Positions 39,035 to 48,310 of a stretch of 64,000 nt of DNA are shown in pieces. The position numbers and the translations under genes are program-made. Below the pieces are notes generated by a model. That model did not search any database. It worked only from the letters and a program-made list of their open reading frames with translations, and was not told where the DNA came from. The DNA is from Methylibium sp035762065 (GTDB lineage Bacteria > Pseudomonadota > Gammaproteobacteria > Burkholderiales > Burkholderiaceae_C), in the NCBI RefSeq assembly GCF_035762065.1, contig NZ_DASTPW010000020.1, positions 1 to 64,000 of the forward strand. The letters run 5' to 3'. Position 1 is the first letter of the stretch. Each line of letters starts with the position of its first letter.

Positions 39035-41329
39035 ATGGCCCCTCCAGCCGCCTCGTTCGCCCTGGCCGCGCAAGCGAGGCGGGTCTATCTGGAGTCGTTG
39101 CTGCTCGCCTTGCCGCCGGCGGTGCGCGCGGTACTCGACGGCATGCACCGTCTGGCCAACGAGAAGGCCGATCCCCAAACGGCGCACAGGCGGCAGAACA
39201 CCGCGCTCGATCTGATCCGCCCGGCGCCCGCCTGGCAGCAGCAGATGATCGATGCGTTCAACGCGATGCCGCGGCCAATGAAGCTGGGCCGCACCTCGAT
39301 CGGCGCGGTGCCGGCCAGCAGCCTGAGCGCGCCCAGCCCGGCGCTGGAGCTGGTGTCCGACGACGCGATCGAGATCGAGATCCTCTCGTCGCGTCTCGCG
39401 CTCGCGATGACGGACAAGGCCTCCTGGGAATTCACCGACCTGTGCAGCCGCATGTCGTCGCTCGAGCAGCGCGACGAGCTCGAAAGCGACGACGTGCTGC
39501 GACCGCACGTCGTCGCGCGGGTGGTCATCGACAGCTGGCGCGGCGCCGGCCTGACGCTGGAGCACTGGAAGACCGCGCAGAAGGTGACGCACGAAACCTT
39601 CGGCGAACTGATCGAGGAGGCCTACCACGAGACCAACCGCTGGCTGCTCGGCGAAGGCGTGCGGCCCGAGATCGACCTGCGCCCGTTCATCCGCCGCTCG
39701 ATCGGCGGGCACGTCGCGTCGATTCCGGTGACCACCGGCTTCGGCGACATCGTCGACACGCGGCGCGCCAACGTGGTGATCGGGGGGCCCAGCGGCATCA
39801 GCGTGGCCGAAGAGACGCGGCTGATGACGCGGATGAACAGCCTCGCGCGTTCCGTCGGCCACGCCGAGGCGGTGCTGGGCCGGCTCAACAAGCTGGTCGG
39901 CCGCCAGGTGCCGGCCTTCGCCGACACCGCCGAGTTGCCCGCCTCGCCGGAGTTCAAGCGCGCGATCGCCGATGCGCAGTCGAACATCCAGCGCCAGCTC
40001 ACCAGCACCGGCCGCGACGAGCGCACGCCGCTGTCGACGCCGGCGATCCTCGGCGAACTGCAGCAGCGCAAGACGCAGCTCAAACAGGCGGCGACCACGC
40101 CGGTCGAGCGCGCGACGATCGAGATCGTCGCGCTGCTGTTCCAGAGCATCCTGACCGAAGAGAAGATCCCGGCGGTGGTGCGTGTGTGGTTCGCGCGCCT
40201 GCAGATGCCGGTGTTGCGCGTCGCGGTCAGCGAGCCCGACTTCTTCGCGACCACCGACCATCCGGCGCGCAAGCTGATCGACCGCATGGGCGCCTGCGTG
40301 ATGGGCTTCGACATCAGCACGCGCGCGGCCGGCGACGCGCTGGACAAGGAGATCAAGCGCATCGTGCAGGTCGTCGAGGCCTACCCCGACACCGGCCGGC
40401 GCGTCTTCCAGACGGTGCTCACCGAGTTCGAGCGCTTCCTGGAGCACTACTTCCAGAACGAGAACGAGGCGACGCGCAAGGGCGTCTCGCTCGCGCAGCA
40501 GGTCGAGCAGCGCGAGACGATGGCGATCCAGTACACGATCGAGCTGCGCAAGATGCTCAACGAGGTGCCGGTGCAGGAGGGCGTGCGCGCCTTCCTGTTC
40601 CAGGTCTGGGCCGACGTGCTCGCGACGACCGCTCTGAAGTCCGGCGCCGCCAGCGAGGCGACACGCACGATGAAGCGGGCAGCGGCCGACCTGATCTGGT
40701 CGGCCAGCGCCAAGGTCTCGCGCGAGGAACGCGCCGACGTCATCCGCCGACTGCCGCCGTTGTTGAGGACGCTGCGCGAAGGCATGGCCGAGGCCGGGCT
40801 CGTCGCCGAGAAGCAGGACGAGCACATCAAGGCGCTGAACGATTCGCTCGCCGCCGCCTTCACCGCGAAGGCCGCGGCGATCCCTGCCGAGCGGCTCGAC
40901 GAGCTGATGGCGCGGCTCGAGGACCTGGAGTCGATGCTGCCCGACGCCGAGGACATCACGATCGACGAGTCCATCGTGATGGACCTTTCGGGCCATGAGA
41001 GCTCGGAGCTGCAGATCGTCAGCGAAGGCGGCTCGATGCCGACGCCGGCGATGGTCGCCTGGGCGAAGGAGCTTCAGGTCGGTGGCTGGTACATGCTCGA
41101 GCACAACGACCGCATCGAGCCGGTGCAGCTCGCGTGGCACGGCTTGCGCAAGCAGTTGAGCCTGTTCGTCTCGCAACAGGGCCGCGGCTCGTTGTTCCAG
41201 CAGCACCGGCTTGCTTCGTACCTGCAGGCCGGCCTGCTGGTGCCGGCGCAGGACGAGGCACTGACAGTGCGCGCCACGCGCAGCGCGCTGGCCAAGCTCG
41301 ACGCCGATCCGGGCCGACTCCTGAATTGA
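39035..41329 (+). CDS. DUF1631 family protein
   Basis: A 764-aa largely helical, cytoplasmic protein (ATG 39035). N-terminal LESLLLALPPAVRAVLDG and IEIEILSSRLALAMTDK, then the DUF1631 signature segments: ARLQMPVLRVAVSEPDFFATTDHPARKLIDRMG and FERFLEHYFQNENEATRKG. The C-terminus (VGGWYMLEHNDRIEPVQLAWHGLRKQLSLFVSQQG) has a PilZ-like look and may bind a nucleotide second messenger; this is inference. Long regions between are predicted coiled. DUF1631 proteins are common in betaproteobacteria and of unknown function. The gene stands alone between secF and smg. Confidence 0.85.
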   Translation: MAPPAASFALAAQARRVYLESLLLALPPAVRAVLDGMHRLANEKADPQTAHRRQNTALDLIRPAPAWQQQMIDAFNAMPRPMKLGRTSIGAVPASSLSAPSPALELVSDDAIEIEILSSRLALAMTDKASWEFTDLCSRMSSLEQRDELESDDVLRPHVVARVVIDSWRGAGLTLEHWKTAQKVTHETFGELIEEAYHETNRWLLGEGVRPEIDLRPFIRRSIGGHVASIPVTTGFGDIVDTRRANVVIGGPSGISVAEETRLMTRMNSLARSVGHAEAVLGRLNKLVGRQVPAFADTAELPASPEFKRAIADAQSNIQRQLTSTGRDERTPLSTPAILGELQQRKTQLKQAATTPVERATIEIVALLFQSILTEEKIPAVVRVWFARLQMPVLRVAVSEPDFFATTDHPARKLIDRMGACVMGFDISTRAAGDALDKEIKRIVQVVEAYPDTGRRVFQTVLTEFERFLEHYFQNENEATRKGVSLAQQVEQRETMAIQYTIELRKMLNEVPVQEGVRAFLFQVWADVLATTALKSGAASEATRTMKRAAADLIWSASAKVSREERADVIRRLPPLLRTLREGMAEAGLVAEKQDEHIKALNDSLAAAFTAKAAAIPAERLDELMARLEDLESMLPDAEDITIDESIVMDLSGHESSELQIVSEGGSMPTPAMVAWAKELQVGGWYMLEHNDRIEPVQLAWHGLRKQLSLFVSQQGRGSLFQQHRLASYLQAGLLVPAQDEALTVRATRSALAKLDADPGRLLN

Positions 41330-41382
41330 AGAGGCCGCCGGGGTTCAGCACCTCGGCGGCCTCTTCGATCGAGCGATGCGGT

Positions 41383-41835
41383 TCAGTGGATCAACCGATC
41401 CTCGTCATCGACGAACAGCTCGTCGAGGATCAGCGCATCGGGCTCCTCGCCAAGGCTCCAGAACACCATCAGCACGATGACCTTCAGGTCCTCGAGCGCA
41501 AGCGGCGCGTCGCTGACCGCCATCGCGCGATCGACCACCATCTCGCGCATCGGCGGGCGCAGGACGCCGGCCGATTCGAGGAAGCTGATGAAGCCGATCG
41601 AGGCCGATCCGAGCTTGGCCTGTTCACCCGGCGAATAGACGCGCAGCGCGCTCGAGTCGCGTGTCTCGGCGCAGTTGGCCGCAGCCTCGTTCAGGCCGGC
41701 CAGCCAGCCGAGCGCGTCTTCGATCTCCTCGTTCTCGAAACCGACCGCCGAGAGCTTGCGCGAGAGCTGCCGGTGGTCGGGACAGGCGTTCGCCTGCCAG
41801 TAGTTTTCGTAGAGGTAGACGAGGACTTCGAACAT
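41383..41835 (-). CDS. smg: Smg/DUF494 family protein
   Basis: A 150-aa Smg protein (DUF494), starting MFEVLVYLYENYW at ATG 41835; a TTG nine bases upstream is less likely. The conserved N-terminal MFEVLVYLYENYW and LSRKLSAVGFENEEIEDALGWL, then SGLLEDEGVLRPPMRE-like ESAGVLRPPMREMVVDRAM and the acidic EEPDALILDELFVD end define the family. Smg is small, cytoplasmic and of unknown function, typically found next to dprA and a LysM gene as here. Confidence 0.92.
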   Translation of the reverse strand: MFEVLVYLYENYWQANACPDHRQLSRKLSAVGFENEEIEDALGWLAGLNEAAANCAETRDSSALRVYSPGEQAKLGSASIGFISFLESAGVLRPPMREMVVDRAMAVSDAPLALEDLKVIVLMVFWSLGEEPDALILDELFVDDEDRLIH

Positions 41836-41883
41836 GCGGGCCAAGATAACACAGGGGTTTCGGTGCTCCGGCCCTTCCGGGTT

Positions 41884-42963
41884 TCAGGCGCGCACGACGC
41901 GCTGATAGCTTTGCCCAGGCAGCCGCGCGACGCGCCCGGCCAGCTCCAAATCGAGCAGCTTGGCACTCAAGGTGGCCGGCTCGATGCCGGTGCGCAGGCA
42001 CAGTTGATCGAGCGTCGCCGCCTCGTGGCCGAGCGCAGCCAGCAGCGGGTCGTCGTCCATCGCCTCGGGCACGGGTGCAGGCGCGGCCTGTGGCGCGAGC
42101 TTCGGCTGCGCCACCCAGCGGAGTTCGTCGAGGATGTCCTCGGCGCGTTCGACCAGCTTCGCGCCCTGCTTGATCAGCGCATGGCAGCCGCGCGACTGCG
42201 GCGAGTGGATGGAGCCCGGCAGTGCGAACACCTCTCGGCCTGCCTCGACCGCGAGCCGCGCGGTGATCAGCGAGCCCGACGCCAGCGCCGCCTCGACCAC
42301 CAGCGTGCCGCGCGCCAGCCCGGCGATCAGCCGGTTGCGCTGCGGGAAGTTCTGCGCGAGCGCCGGCATGCCGACGGGGAAGTCGCTGACGATCAGGCCC
42401 TCGCGCGCGATACGGTGCGCGAGCGTAAGGTGGCGCTTCGGGTAGACGCGGTCGAGCCCGGTACCGACGATCGCGATCGTCGAGCCCGGCCCTTCCAGGC
42501 CGCCCGCATGTGCCTTGCCGTCGATGCCGAGCGCGAGGCCCGAGACGATCGTCAGGCCGGCGCGGCTCATCGCCGCGGCGAACTGGCGCGCGTTCTCTTC
42601 ACCCTGCGGCGTCGGGTTGCGGCTGCCGACGATCGCGATCGTCGGCGCATGGAGCAGTTCGACGCGACCGATCGCGTAGACGAGCAGCGGCGGGTCGGGC
42701 GCCTCGAGCCATGCCTGCGGATAGGCCGGATCGCCCAGCGCGAAGATGTGGCGCGGCGCATCGGCTTCGGCGGCGTCGAGCCAGGCACGGGTCGCGGCGA
42801 GCAGGCGGTCGAAGGCTTCGTCCGGCGCTTTGGTTGCCCCGACCCGCGCGACCGCCGCTTCGGCCGAGCCGTGCCGCACGAGCAATTGCCGCGCGGCTTC
42901 GCGCCCGATGCCGGGCGCTTCGGCGAGCCGCAGCCAGGCGGCGAGTTCTTCCGGCTCCAGCAT
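41884..42963 (-). CDS. dprA: DNA-processing protein DprA
   Basis: A 359-aa DprA/Smf, which loads RecA on incoming single-stranded DNA during natural transformation. The Rossmann-like core has IAIVGSRNPTPQGEENARQFA, VSGLALGIDGKAHAGGL, GLDRVYPKRH and NFPQRNRLIAGL. It has an N-terminal helical region and a C-terminal winged-helix-like domain (ALGHEAATLDQLCLRTGIEP). ATG 42963 is used. It lies between smg and the LysM gene on the minus strand, the common betaproteobacterial order. Confidence 0.95.
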   Translation of the reverse strand: MLEPEELAAWLRLAEAPGIGREAARQLLVRHGSAEAAVARVGATKAPDEAFDRLLAATRAWLDAAEADAPRHIFALGDPAYPQAWLEAPDPPLLVYAIGRVELLHAPTIAIVGSRNPTPQGEENARQFAAAMSRAGLTIVSGLALGIDGKAHAGGLEGPGSTIAIVGTGLDRVYPKRHLTLAHRIAREGLIVSDFPVGMPALAQNFPQRNRLIAGLARGTLVVEAALASGSLITARLAVEAGREVFALPGSIHSPQSRGCHALIKQGAKLVERAEDILDELRWVAQPKLAPQAAPAPVPEAMDDDPLLAALGHEAATLDQLCLRTGIEPATLSAKLLDLELAGRVARLPGQSYQRVVRA

Positions 42964-42995
42964 CAGGCTGGAAGGAGTCGCGTCGTCGGCCCGAG

Positions 42996-44171
42996 TCAGG
43001 GTTCGGTGAAGCGATCGCCGCGCGAGACCGGCTCGTTGACGTTGAGGATCAGCGCGTAAGCCATCCGGTCGAAGACGCGGAAGACGAACAGCAGGCCGTG
43101 CCGCTCGTCGGGCAGGCGCACCGGCTGAGCGCGGCCGCCTTGCGTCGTGTCGCGCTCGAGCGCGCCGGCACGCCACAGCGCGAGCACGTGGCCGCGCTCG
43201 AGCCCGTCCCGCGCCCCCTTGTTCAACGCGACGATCTGGTTCTGGCCCGCGTTCAGCGCCTCTCCATAAACGCTGACGATGCGCCCGGCGACCGGCGCGC
43301 CGGGCGCGCGCGGCACGTAGGGCGAGTAGTCCTTGGCCTGCGAAGGCGCGAGGCGGTTGCCGACGTTCGCTTCGAGCCGGCTCTCGGCGATGCGGAAGGT
43401 CGCGGGCACCACCTCGCCCTTCTCGTTGGTCGTGCCTTCGCGTTCGTACTGCGCGGTCGCGACGTAGACGCCCTCGTAGCCCAGCACCGCCTCGGTGTCC
43501 GGATCCTTCAGCGGCTTCGGCTGCTGGAACACCGTCCATTCGCGCGCCGCGCTGACGTCGCCGCGCACATAGGCCGCATCGCCGCGACCGAGCAGCACGC
43601 GGCCCTCCTGCGTCGCGACGATCCGCGGCGCGCGTTCGAGGTCGTCGTTCTCGAAGATGACCGCATCGTTGAGGAAGCTTTCGATCGACTTCAGGGGCAC
43701 CGCGGCGATCGGACCCGACGACGCCCCCGCGTCGCGCACCCGCGGCGAAAGCTTGACCGTTCCGCCCGGGCCCTGCGCGACGCGCAGACGCGCGCGGTCG
43801 CCGCTCTTGTCGAGCACCAGCAGCTGGCCGGGGTAGATGAGATGCGGGTTGCGGATCTGGTCGAGGTTCATGCCCCAGAGCTCGGGCCAGCGCCACGGGC
43901 TCCTGAGGAAAAGCTTGGAGATGTCCCACAGCGTGTCGCCGCGCTTGACCGTGTACTGATCGGGCGCGGTCGGCGAAAGCTCGGACAGCGCGACGCCGGT
44001 CTGCGCGACCTGCTGCGCGGTGCTGCGCTGCTTCGGCGTGATCGGGAAATTCGGTTCGGCGGCAAAAGCCGCGCTGCAGGCCAGCACGAGGGCGCAGACG
44101 GTGCCGAACGAGCGAAGCGGTGAGCGCCCAAGCCTCGCGGCGGTGGCAACGGGGGTCATCGTGCAAGTCAT
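42996..44171 (-). CDS. LysM peptidoglycan-binding domain protein
   Basis: A 391-aa exported protein (ATG 44171 with GGAGAG upstream). A Sec signal (MTCTMTPVATAARLGRSP...CSAAFAAE) is cleaved near residue 41. One LysM domain follows (YTVKRGDTLWDISKLFL...NPHLIYPGQLLVL, about residues 70-120), which binds N-acetylglucosamine in peptidoglycan. The remaining ~270 residues carry two repeated barrel-like sections (for example VGNRLAPSQAKDYSPYVPRAPG and GRIVSVYGEALNAGQNQIVALNKG). The protein is typical of genes next to dprA and opposite def-fmt; role in envelope maintenance is assumed. Its 5' side shares a 241-base divergent region with def. Confidence 0.9.
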   Translation of the reverse strand: MTCTMTPVATAARLGRSPLRSFGTVCALVLACSAAFAAEPNFPITPKQRSTAQQVAQTGVALSELSPTAPDQYTVKRGDTLWDISKLFLRSPWRWPELWGMNLDQIRNPHLIYPGQLLVLDKSGDRARLRVAQGPGGTVKLSPRVRDAGASSGPIAAVPLKSIESFLNDAVIFENDDLERAPRIVATQEGRVLLGRGDAAYVRGDVSAAREWTVFQQPKPLKDPDTEAVLGYEGVYVATAQYEREGTTNEKGEVVPATFRIAESRLEANVGNRLAPSQAKDYSPYVPRAPGAPVAGRIVSVYGEALNAGQNQIVALNKGARDGLERGHVLALWRAGALERDTTQGGRAQPVRLPDERHGLLFVFRVFDRMAYALILNVNEPVSRGDRFTEP

Positions 44172-44412
44172 CGGGCTCTCTCCGTGGACGACGGCATGCT
44201 CCCGTCCGGCGCCCCATGTTTTATGCGAGGTCTCGTGCGGCATCGCCGCCGGCTTGCTCGCGCTTGCGCGAAAATCCTCACTTCGCTTCGAAGATTCTGC
44301 CGACAAAGCCTTGCTGTCGCAACGAAACCACCGGCCTGCGAGCCCGCACGAACGGTAGCCCTTCACGGCCTTCCGCGGCCCCGCGGGCAAGCGTCTCGCA
44401 GGCACCGATGCC

Positions 44413-44925
44413 ATGACTCAGCTCGACATCCTTCGCTACCCCGACCCACGCCTGCACACGATCGCCAAGCCGGTGGCGGTGGTCGATGCGCGCATCCGCC
44501 AGCTCGCCGACGACATGCTCGAGACGATGTACGCCGCCGAAGGCGTCGGCCTCGCGGCGACGCAGGTCGACGTGCACGAGCGGCTGATCGTGATCGACGT
44601 CTCCGAAGGTCGCGACGAGCCGCTGGTGCTGATCAATCCGGAGCTCGTCGCCACCAGCGACGAGATGACGATGGGCGACGAAGGTTGCCTGTCGGTGCCG
44701 CAGATCTACGACAAGGTGCCGCGCCACGCGCGGGTGCGCGTGCGCGCGCTCGGCCGCGACGGCGAGCCCTTCGAGTTCGACGCCGACGGGCTGCTGTCGG
44801 TGTGCGTGCAGCACGAGATGGATCACCTCGTCGGCAAGGTCTTCGTCGAGTACCTGTCGCCGCTCAAGCGCAACCGCATCAAGACCAAGATGCTGAAGAA
44901 GGCGAAGGAGGAAGCCGGCGCCTGA
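44413..44925 (+). CDS. def: peptide deformylase
   Basis: A 170-aa Fe2+/Zn2+-dependent deformylase that removes the N-formyl group of nascent proteins. Motif 1 is EGVGLAATQVD (about residues 42-52), motif 2 is EGCLSVP (Cys ligand), and motif 3 is QHEMDHLVGKVF with the HExxH zinc site. Starts MTQLDILRYPDPRLH. It is followed by fmt after 28 bases, the classic def-fmt pair. The 241-base region upstream should hold promoters for both def and the diverging LysM gene, but I could not pin them down. Confidence 0.97.
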   Translation: MTQLDILRYPDPRLHTIAKPVAVVDARIRQLADDMLETMYAAEGVGLAATQVDVHERLIVIDVSEGRDEPLVLINPELVATSDEMTMGDEGCLSVPQIYDKVPRHARVRVRALGRDGEPFEFDADGLLSVCVQHEMDHLVGKVFVEYLSPLKRNRIKTKMLKKAKEEAGA

Positions 44926-44953
44926 GCGCGGCCTTCCCGCTTCGATCGACGCC

Positions 44954-45907
44954 GTGAGACTCGCCTTCGCCGGCACCCCGGAGTTCGCGCGCGTCGCGCT
45001 CGAACACCTGCTCGACGCGGGCTTCGAGCTGCCGCTGGTGCTGACGCAGCCGGACCGCCCCGCCGGGCGCGGCATGAAGCTGCAGGCTTCGCCGGTCAAG
45101 CAGCTGGCGCAGCAACGCGGCCTTGCCGTCGTGCAGCCCAAGAGCCTGAAGCTCGACGGCGCTCACCGTGCCGACGCCGAAGCCGCGCGCGCGGCCTTGA
45201 GCGACGCGCGCATCGATGCGCTGATCGTCGCCGCCTACGGCCTGTTGCTGCCGGCTTGGACGCTCGCGTTGCCGCCGCTCGGCGGCCTGAACATCCACGC
45301 CTCGTTGCTGCCGCGCTGGCGCGGTGCCGCGCCGATCCACCGTGCGATCGAAGCCGGCGACACGCAGACCGGCATCTGCATCATGCAGATGGACGAGGGC
45401 CTGGACACCGGCCCGGTGCTCGCCGCGCGTGCCGAGCCGATCCGTGCCGACGACACCACCGCGAGCCTGCACGACCGGCTGGCGCCGCTGGGTGCGCGGC
45501 TCGTCGTCGAGGTGCTGCGGCGTTTCGACGGCGGCGCGGCGCCACCGCCGCAAGGCCAGCCGGACGACGGCGTCAGCTACGCCCGCAAGATCGAGAAGCA
45601 CGAGGCCCGCTTCGACTGGCGCGCCTCGGCCGAGGCGATCGAGCGCCGCGTGCGCGCCTTCGACCCCTTCCCAGGCGCCAGCTTCGAGTGGCGCGGCGAG
45701 ACGCTGAAGCTCTGGCGCGCCGAAGTCGTCGAAGCCTCGGGCGTGCCGGGTCAGGTGATCGCCGGCGGTGCCGAGCCGGTGGTGGCCTGCGGGCGCGGCG
45801 CGTTGAAGCTGCTCCAGGTGCAGCGCGCCGGCGGACGCCGCATCGCCGCACGCGAGCTGTTCGAGTCGTACCCGCCCTCGGTCGGCGCGCCGCTCGCCGT
45901 CCCTTGA
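44954..45907 (+). CDS. fmt: methionyl-tRNA formyltransferase
   Basis: A 317-aa Fmt with GTG start: MRLAFAGTPEFARVALEHLL. The 10-formyl-THF-binding motif GGLNIHASLLPRWRGAAPIHRAI (catalytic Asn/His) is at about residues 113-135; GVSYARKIEKHEARFDW and the C-terminal OB domain (FEWRGETLKLWRAEV) follow. It formylates initiator Met-tRNA. It is coupled in function to Def just upstream and followed by htpX 65 bases later. Confidence 0.96.
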   Translation: MRLAFAGTPEFARVALEHLLDAGFELPLVLTQPDRPAGRGMKLQASPVKQLAQQRGLAVVQPKSLKLDGAHRADAEAARAALSDARIDALIVAAYGLLLPAWTLALPPLGGLNIHASLLPRWRGAAPIHRAIEAGDTQTGICIMQMDEGLDTGPVLAARAEPIRADDTTASLHDRLAPLGARLVVEVLRRFDGGAAPPPQGQPDDGVSYARKIEKHEARFDWRASAEAIERRVRAFDPFPGASFEWRGETLKLWRAEVVEASGVPGQVIAGGAEPVVACGRGALKLLQVQRAGGRRIAARELFESYPPSVGAPLAVP

Positions 45908-45972
45908 ACTCGCGCGGCCGGCCGGCATCTACGCCGGGCGCCGACGTGGCGTGGCTCGAAGGACCTTGCGTC

Positions 45973-46833
45973 ATGTTCAATCTGGTGAAGACCGCCGTGC
46001 TGATGGCCGCGATCACGGCGCTGTTCATGGCGATCGGCGCGGTGCTGGGCGGCCGGCAGGGCATGGCGATCGCGCTGGTCGTCGCGCTCGGCATGAACTT
46101 CTTCAGCTACTGGTTCAGCGACAAGCTGGTGCTGCGCATGTACAACGCCCGCGAGGTCGATGCGAGCAGCGCGCCGGCGTTCTACCGGATGGTCGCCGAG
46201 CTGGCCGAGCGCGCCGGGCTGCCGATGCCGCGCGTCTACCTGATCGACGAGAACGCGCCGAACGCCTTCGCGACCGGCCGCAATCCGGCCAACGCCGCGG
46301 TCGCCGCGACCACCGGCATCCTGCGCGTGCTCAGCGAACGCGAGCTGCGCGGCGTGATGGCGCACGAGCTCGCGCACGTGAAGCACCGCGACATCCTCAT
46401 CAGCACGATCAGCGCGACGATGGCCGGCGCGATCTCGATGCTCGCCAACTTCGCGATGTTCTTCGGCGGCCGCGACAGCGAAGGCCGGCCCACGAACCCG
46501 TTCGCGTCCATCGCGGTGATGCTGCTCGCGCCGCTGGCCGCAAGCCTGATCCAGATGGCGATCAGCCGCGCCCGCGAGTTCGAGGCCGACCGCGGCGGCG
46601 CCGAGATCTCCGGCGATCCGGCCGCGCTCGCGAGTGCGCTGGAAAAGATCCACGCCCACGCGCAACGCGGCCGGCCGCTCGGCGCGACCGAGCGCCACCC
46701 CGAAACCGCGCAGATGATGATCATGAATCCGCTCTCGGGCGGCGGCCTGCGCGGGCTGTTCAGCACCCACCCTTCGACCGAGGAGCGGGTCGAGAAGCTG
46801 ATGCGGATGGCGCGCGCCGGCGTCGCCGTCTGA
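45973..46833 (+). CDS. htpX: protease HtpX
   Basis: A 286-aa membrane zinc protease (M48). The N-terminus has two helices (about residues 8-45), then NAPNAFATGRNP, and the zinc-binding motif HELAHVKHRD (HExxH) at about residues 134-143; a further ligand is in SRAREFEADRGGA (Glu). Two more helices (about residues 155-200) follow. It degrades misfolded inner-membrane proteins. It follows fmt as in many Burkholderiales. An inverted repeat lies just after the stop. Confidence 0.95.
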   Translation: MFNLVKTAVLMAAITALFMAIGAVLGGRQGMAIALVVALGMNFFSYWFSDKLVLRMYNAREVDASSAPAFYRMVAELAERAGLPMPRVYLIDENAPNAFATGRNPANAAVAATTGILRVLSERELRGVMAHELAHVKHRDILISTISATMAGAISMLANFAMFFGGRDSEGRPTNPFASIAVMLLAPLAASLIQMAISRAREFEADRGGAEISGDPAALASALEKIHAHAQRGRPLGATERHPETAQMMIMNPLSGGGLRGLFSTHPSTEERVEKLMRMARAGVAV

Positions 46834-46837
46834 CGCG

Positions 46838-46858
46838 GAGCCCGGCGGCCGCGGGCTC
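46838..46858 (+). terminator. hairpin after htpX
   Basis: GAGCCCG (46838-46844) pairs with CGGGCTC (46852-46858) across a seven-base loop, starting four bases after the htpX stop. No T-run follows, so it could be an mRNA-end hairpin rather than a rho-independent terminator. Confidence 0.35.
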
Positions 46859-46891
46859 AAGTCCGCCGCCGGCCGGCCGATACAGGGCGCC

Positions 46892-47392
46892 ATGAGTGCG
46901 TCCCTGGTCCCGATCCCCGCGTCGCTGCGCCGAACGGCCACGGCCCTCGCCGTCGTGAGCGCCGCGCTGGTGGCCGGCTGCGACCTGACCGGCGCGGAAG
47001 CCGCAGAGAAAGCCACCGCGCAGCGCGAAGCCGACGGCAAGGCCGTCGGCAGCGCGTGCCGCCACGCCGGCCGGGCCATCGAGGACTGCTACGCGCTGAA
47101 CCCGAAAGCGCAGCGCGCGGCGATCTTCGCCGGCTGGCGCGAGATGGACGAGTACATGCGCGAGAACAAGCTCGAAGCCGTCGCGCCGAGCGCGCCCGCG
47201 CCGTCCGCGAAGGCGGAACGGGCCGACAAGGCCGAACGCGCCGACAAGCTCGCCGACGGCTCGGGCGGCAAGCTCGAAGCCCGCCCCGCGCGCGCCGAGA
47301 AACGCGCCGTCGAGCCGCCGTCGGCCGAGGTCGGCACCGGCCGCGTCGAGCTGCCGCCGAAGCCGCGGGTGGTGCGCCCCGAGCCCGGCTGA
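46892..47392 (+). CDS. putative lipoprotein
   Basis: A 166-residue protein: signal peptide ending in a lipobox (LVAGC near residue 31), then an Ala/Lys/Glu-rich start and a more specific middle, GSACRHAGRAIEDCYALNPKAQRAAIFAGWREMDEYMRENKLE, with two Cys that may pair. A charged, Ala/Lys-rich tail follows and ends Pro-rich (ELPPKPRVVRPEPG). I recognise it only as a Burkholderiales-type small lipoprotein, with no function known. Gap to the DUF2807 gene is 107 bases. Confidence 0.78.
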   Translation: MSASLVPIPASLRRTATALAVVSAALVAGCDLTGAEAAEKATAQREADGKAVGSACRHAGRAIEDCYALNPKAQRAAIFAGWREMDEYMRENKLEAVAPSAPAPSAKAERADKAERADKLADGSGGKLEARPARAEKRAVEPPSAEVGTGRVELPPKPRVVRPEPG

Positions 47393-47499
47393 AGCCGCGC
47401 GCGGCTGGCCGGTCGGCGCGGGCGGCGGTCTGTCGCGCCGCGCTCGCCTTCGCCCGCGCGCGCGGGCGAGACTGCGGTCTGCCCGCTTCCCAAGCCGCC

Positions 47500-48255
47500 A
47501 TGCCTGCCTCGCCCCCCTCTTCAGCGCGCCGCCTGCTGCTGGCTGCCGTCTTCGTCGCCGCCTCGATGCCTGCGGCAAGCTGGAGCCAGCCGGCCCGCCT
47601 GGTCGCAAGCGGCAAGCCGGCCAGCGAGCGCCGCGAACTCGCGGACTTCCGCGCGCTGCACCTGAAGGCCGACTTCAAGGTCGTCGTCGAGCCGGGCGGC
47701 GGGCCAGGTGTCGAGCTGCGCGGCGACGACAACCTGCTGGGCGCCGTCGAGACCCGCATCGTCGAGGCCGAAGGCAGCCCGCGCACGCTGGAGCTGCGCT
47801 GGCGCGACGGCGTCTCGGTCGCGGGCAAGCGGCCGGTGACGGTCGTCGTCGGCGCCACGCAGCTCGGCGCGATCGCGATCTCGGGCTCGGGCCATGTCGA
47901 AGGCCGCGGCCTGGCCGGCGACTCGCTTGCGCTGGCGGTCGCCGGTTCGGGGGCGATCGAACTCAAGGCGATCCAGCAGGGCGAGGTCACCGTCACGATC
48001 GCGGGCAGCGGCGACGTCGAGCTCGAGGGCCGCGCGAGCCGGCTCAGCGCCAGCATCGCCGGCAGCGGCGAGGTCGAGGCCGAAAGGCTCGAGGCCGACA
48101 CCGTGGCGGTCAAGATCGCCGGCAGCGGCGACGCTTCGGTGCTCGCCCGGCAGAGCCTGGCGGTGTCGATCGTCGGCAGCGGCAACGTCAGGCACCGGGG
48201 CGCGGCGACGCCCGAGGTCTCGATCGCCGGCAACGGCAAGGTCAGCCGGCGCTGA
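47500..48255 (+). CDS. head-GIN (DUF2807) domain protein
   Basis: A 251-aa exported protein. A signal peptide (LLLAAVFVAASMPAASWSQ) precedes the DUF2807 core: RELADFRALHLKADFKVVVEPG, a VSVAGKRPVTVVV step, then a row of short right-handed beta turns with recurring SGSG/AGSG-type coils (ISGSGHVEGRG, VAGSGAIELKA, IAGSGDVELEG, IAGSGEVEAER, IAGSGDASVLA). The fold is a small beta-helix-like domain. Function is unknown; related proteins are envelope proteins. Confidence 0.87.
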   Translation: MPASPPSSARRLLLAAVFVAASMPAASWSQPARLVASGKPASERRELADFRALHLKADFKVVVEPGGGPGVELRGDDNLLGAVETRIVEAEGSPRTLELRWRDGVSVAGKRPVTVVVGATQLGAIAISGSGHVEGRGLAGDSLALAVAGSGAIELKAIQQGEVTVTIAGSGDVELEGRASRLSASIAGSGEVEAERLEADTVAVKIAGSGDASVLARQSLAVSIVGSGNVRHRGAATPEVSIAGNGKVSRR

Positions 48256-48310
48256 GCGCGCCGCGGCGCCGCGCCGGCCCGGCGCGAGGGCGGTGGGACA
48301 ATCCGCCGCG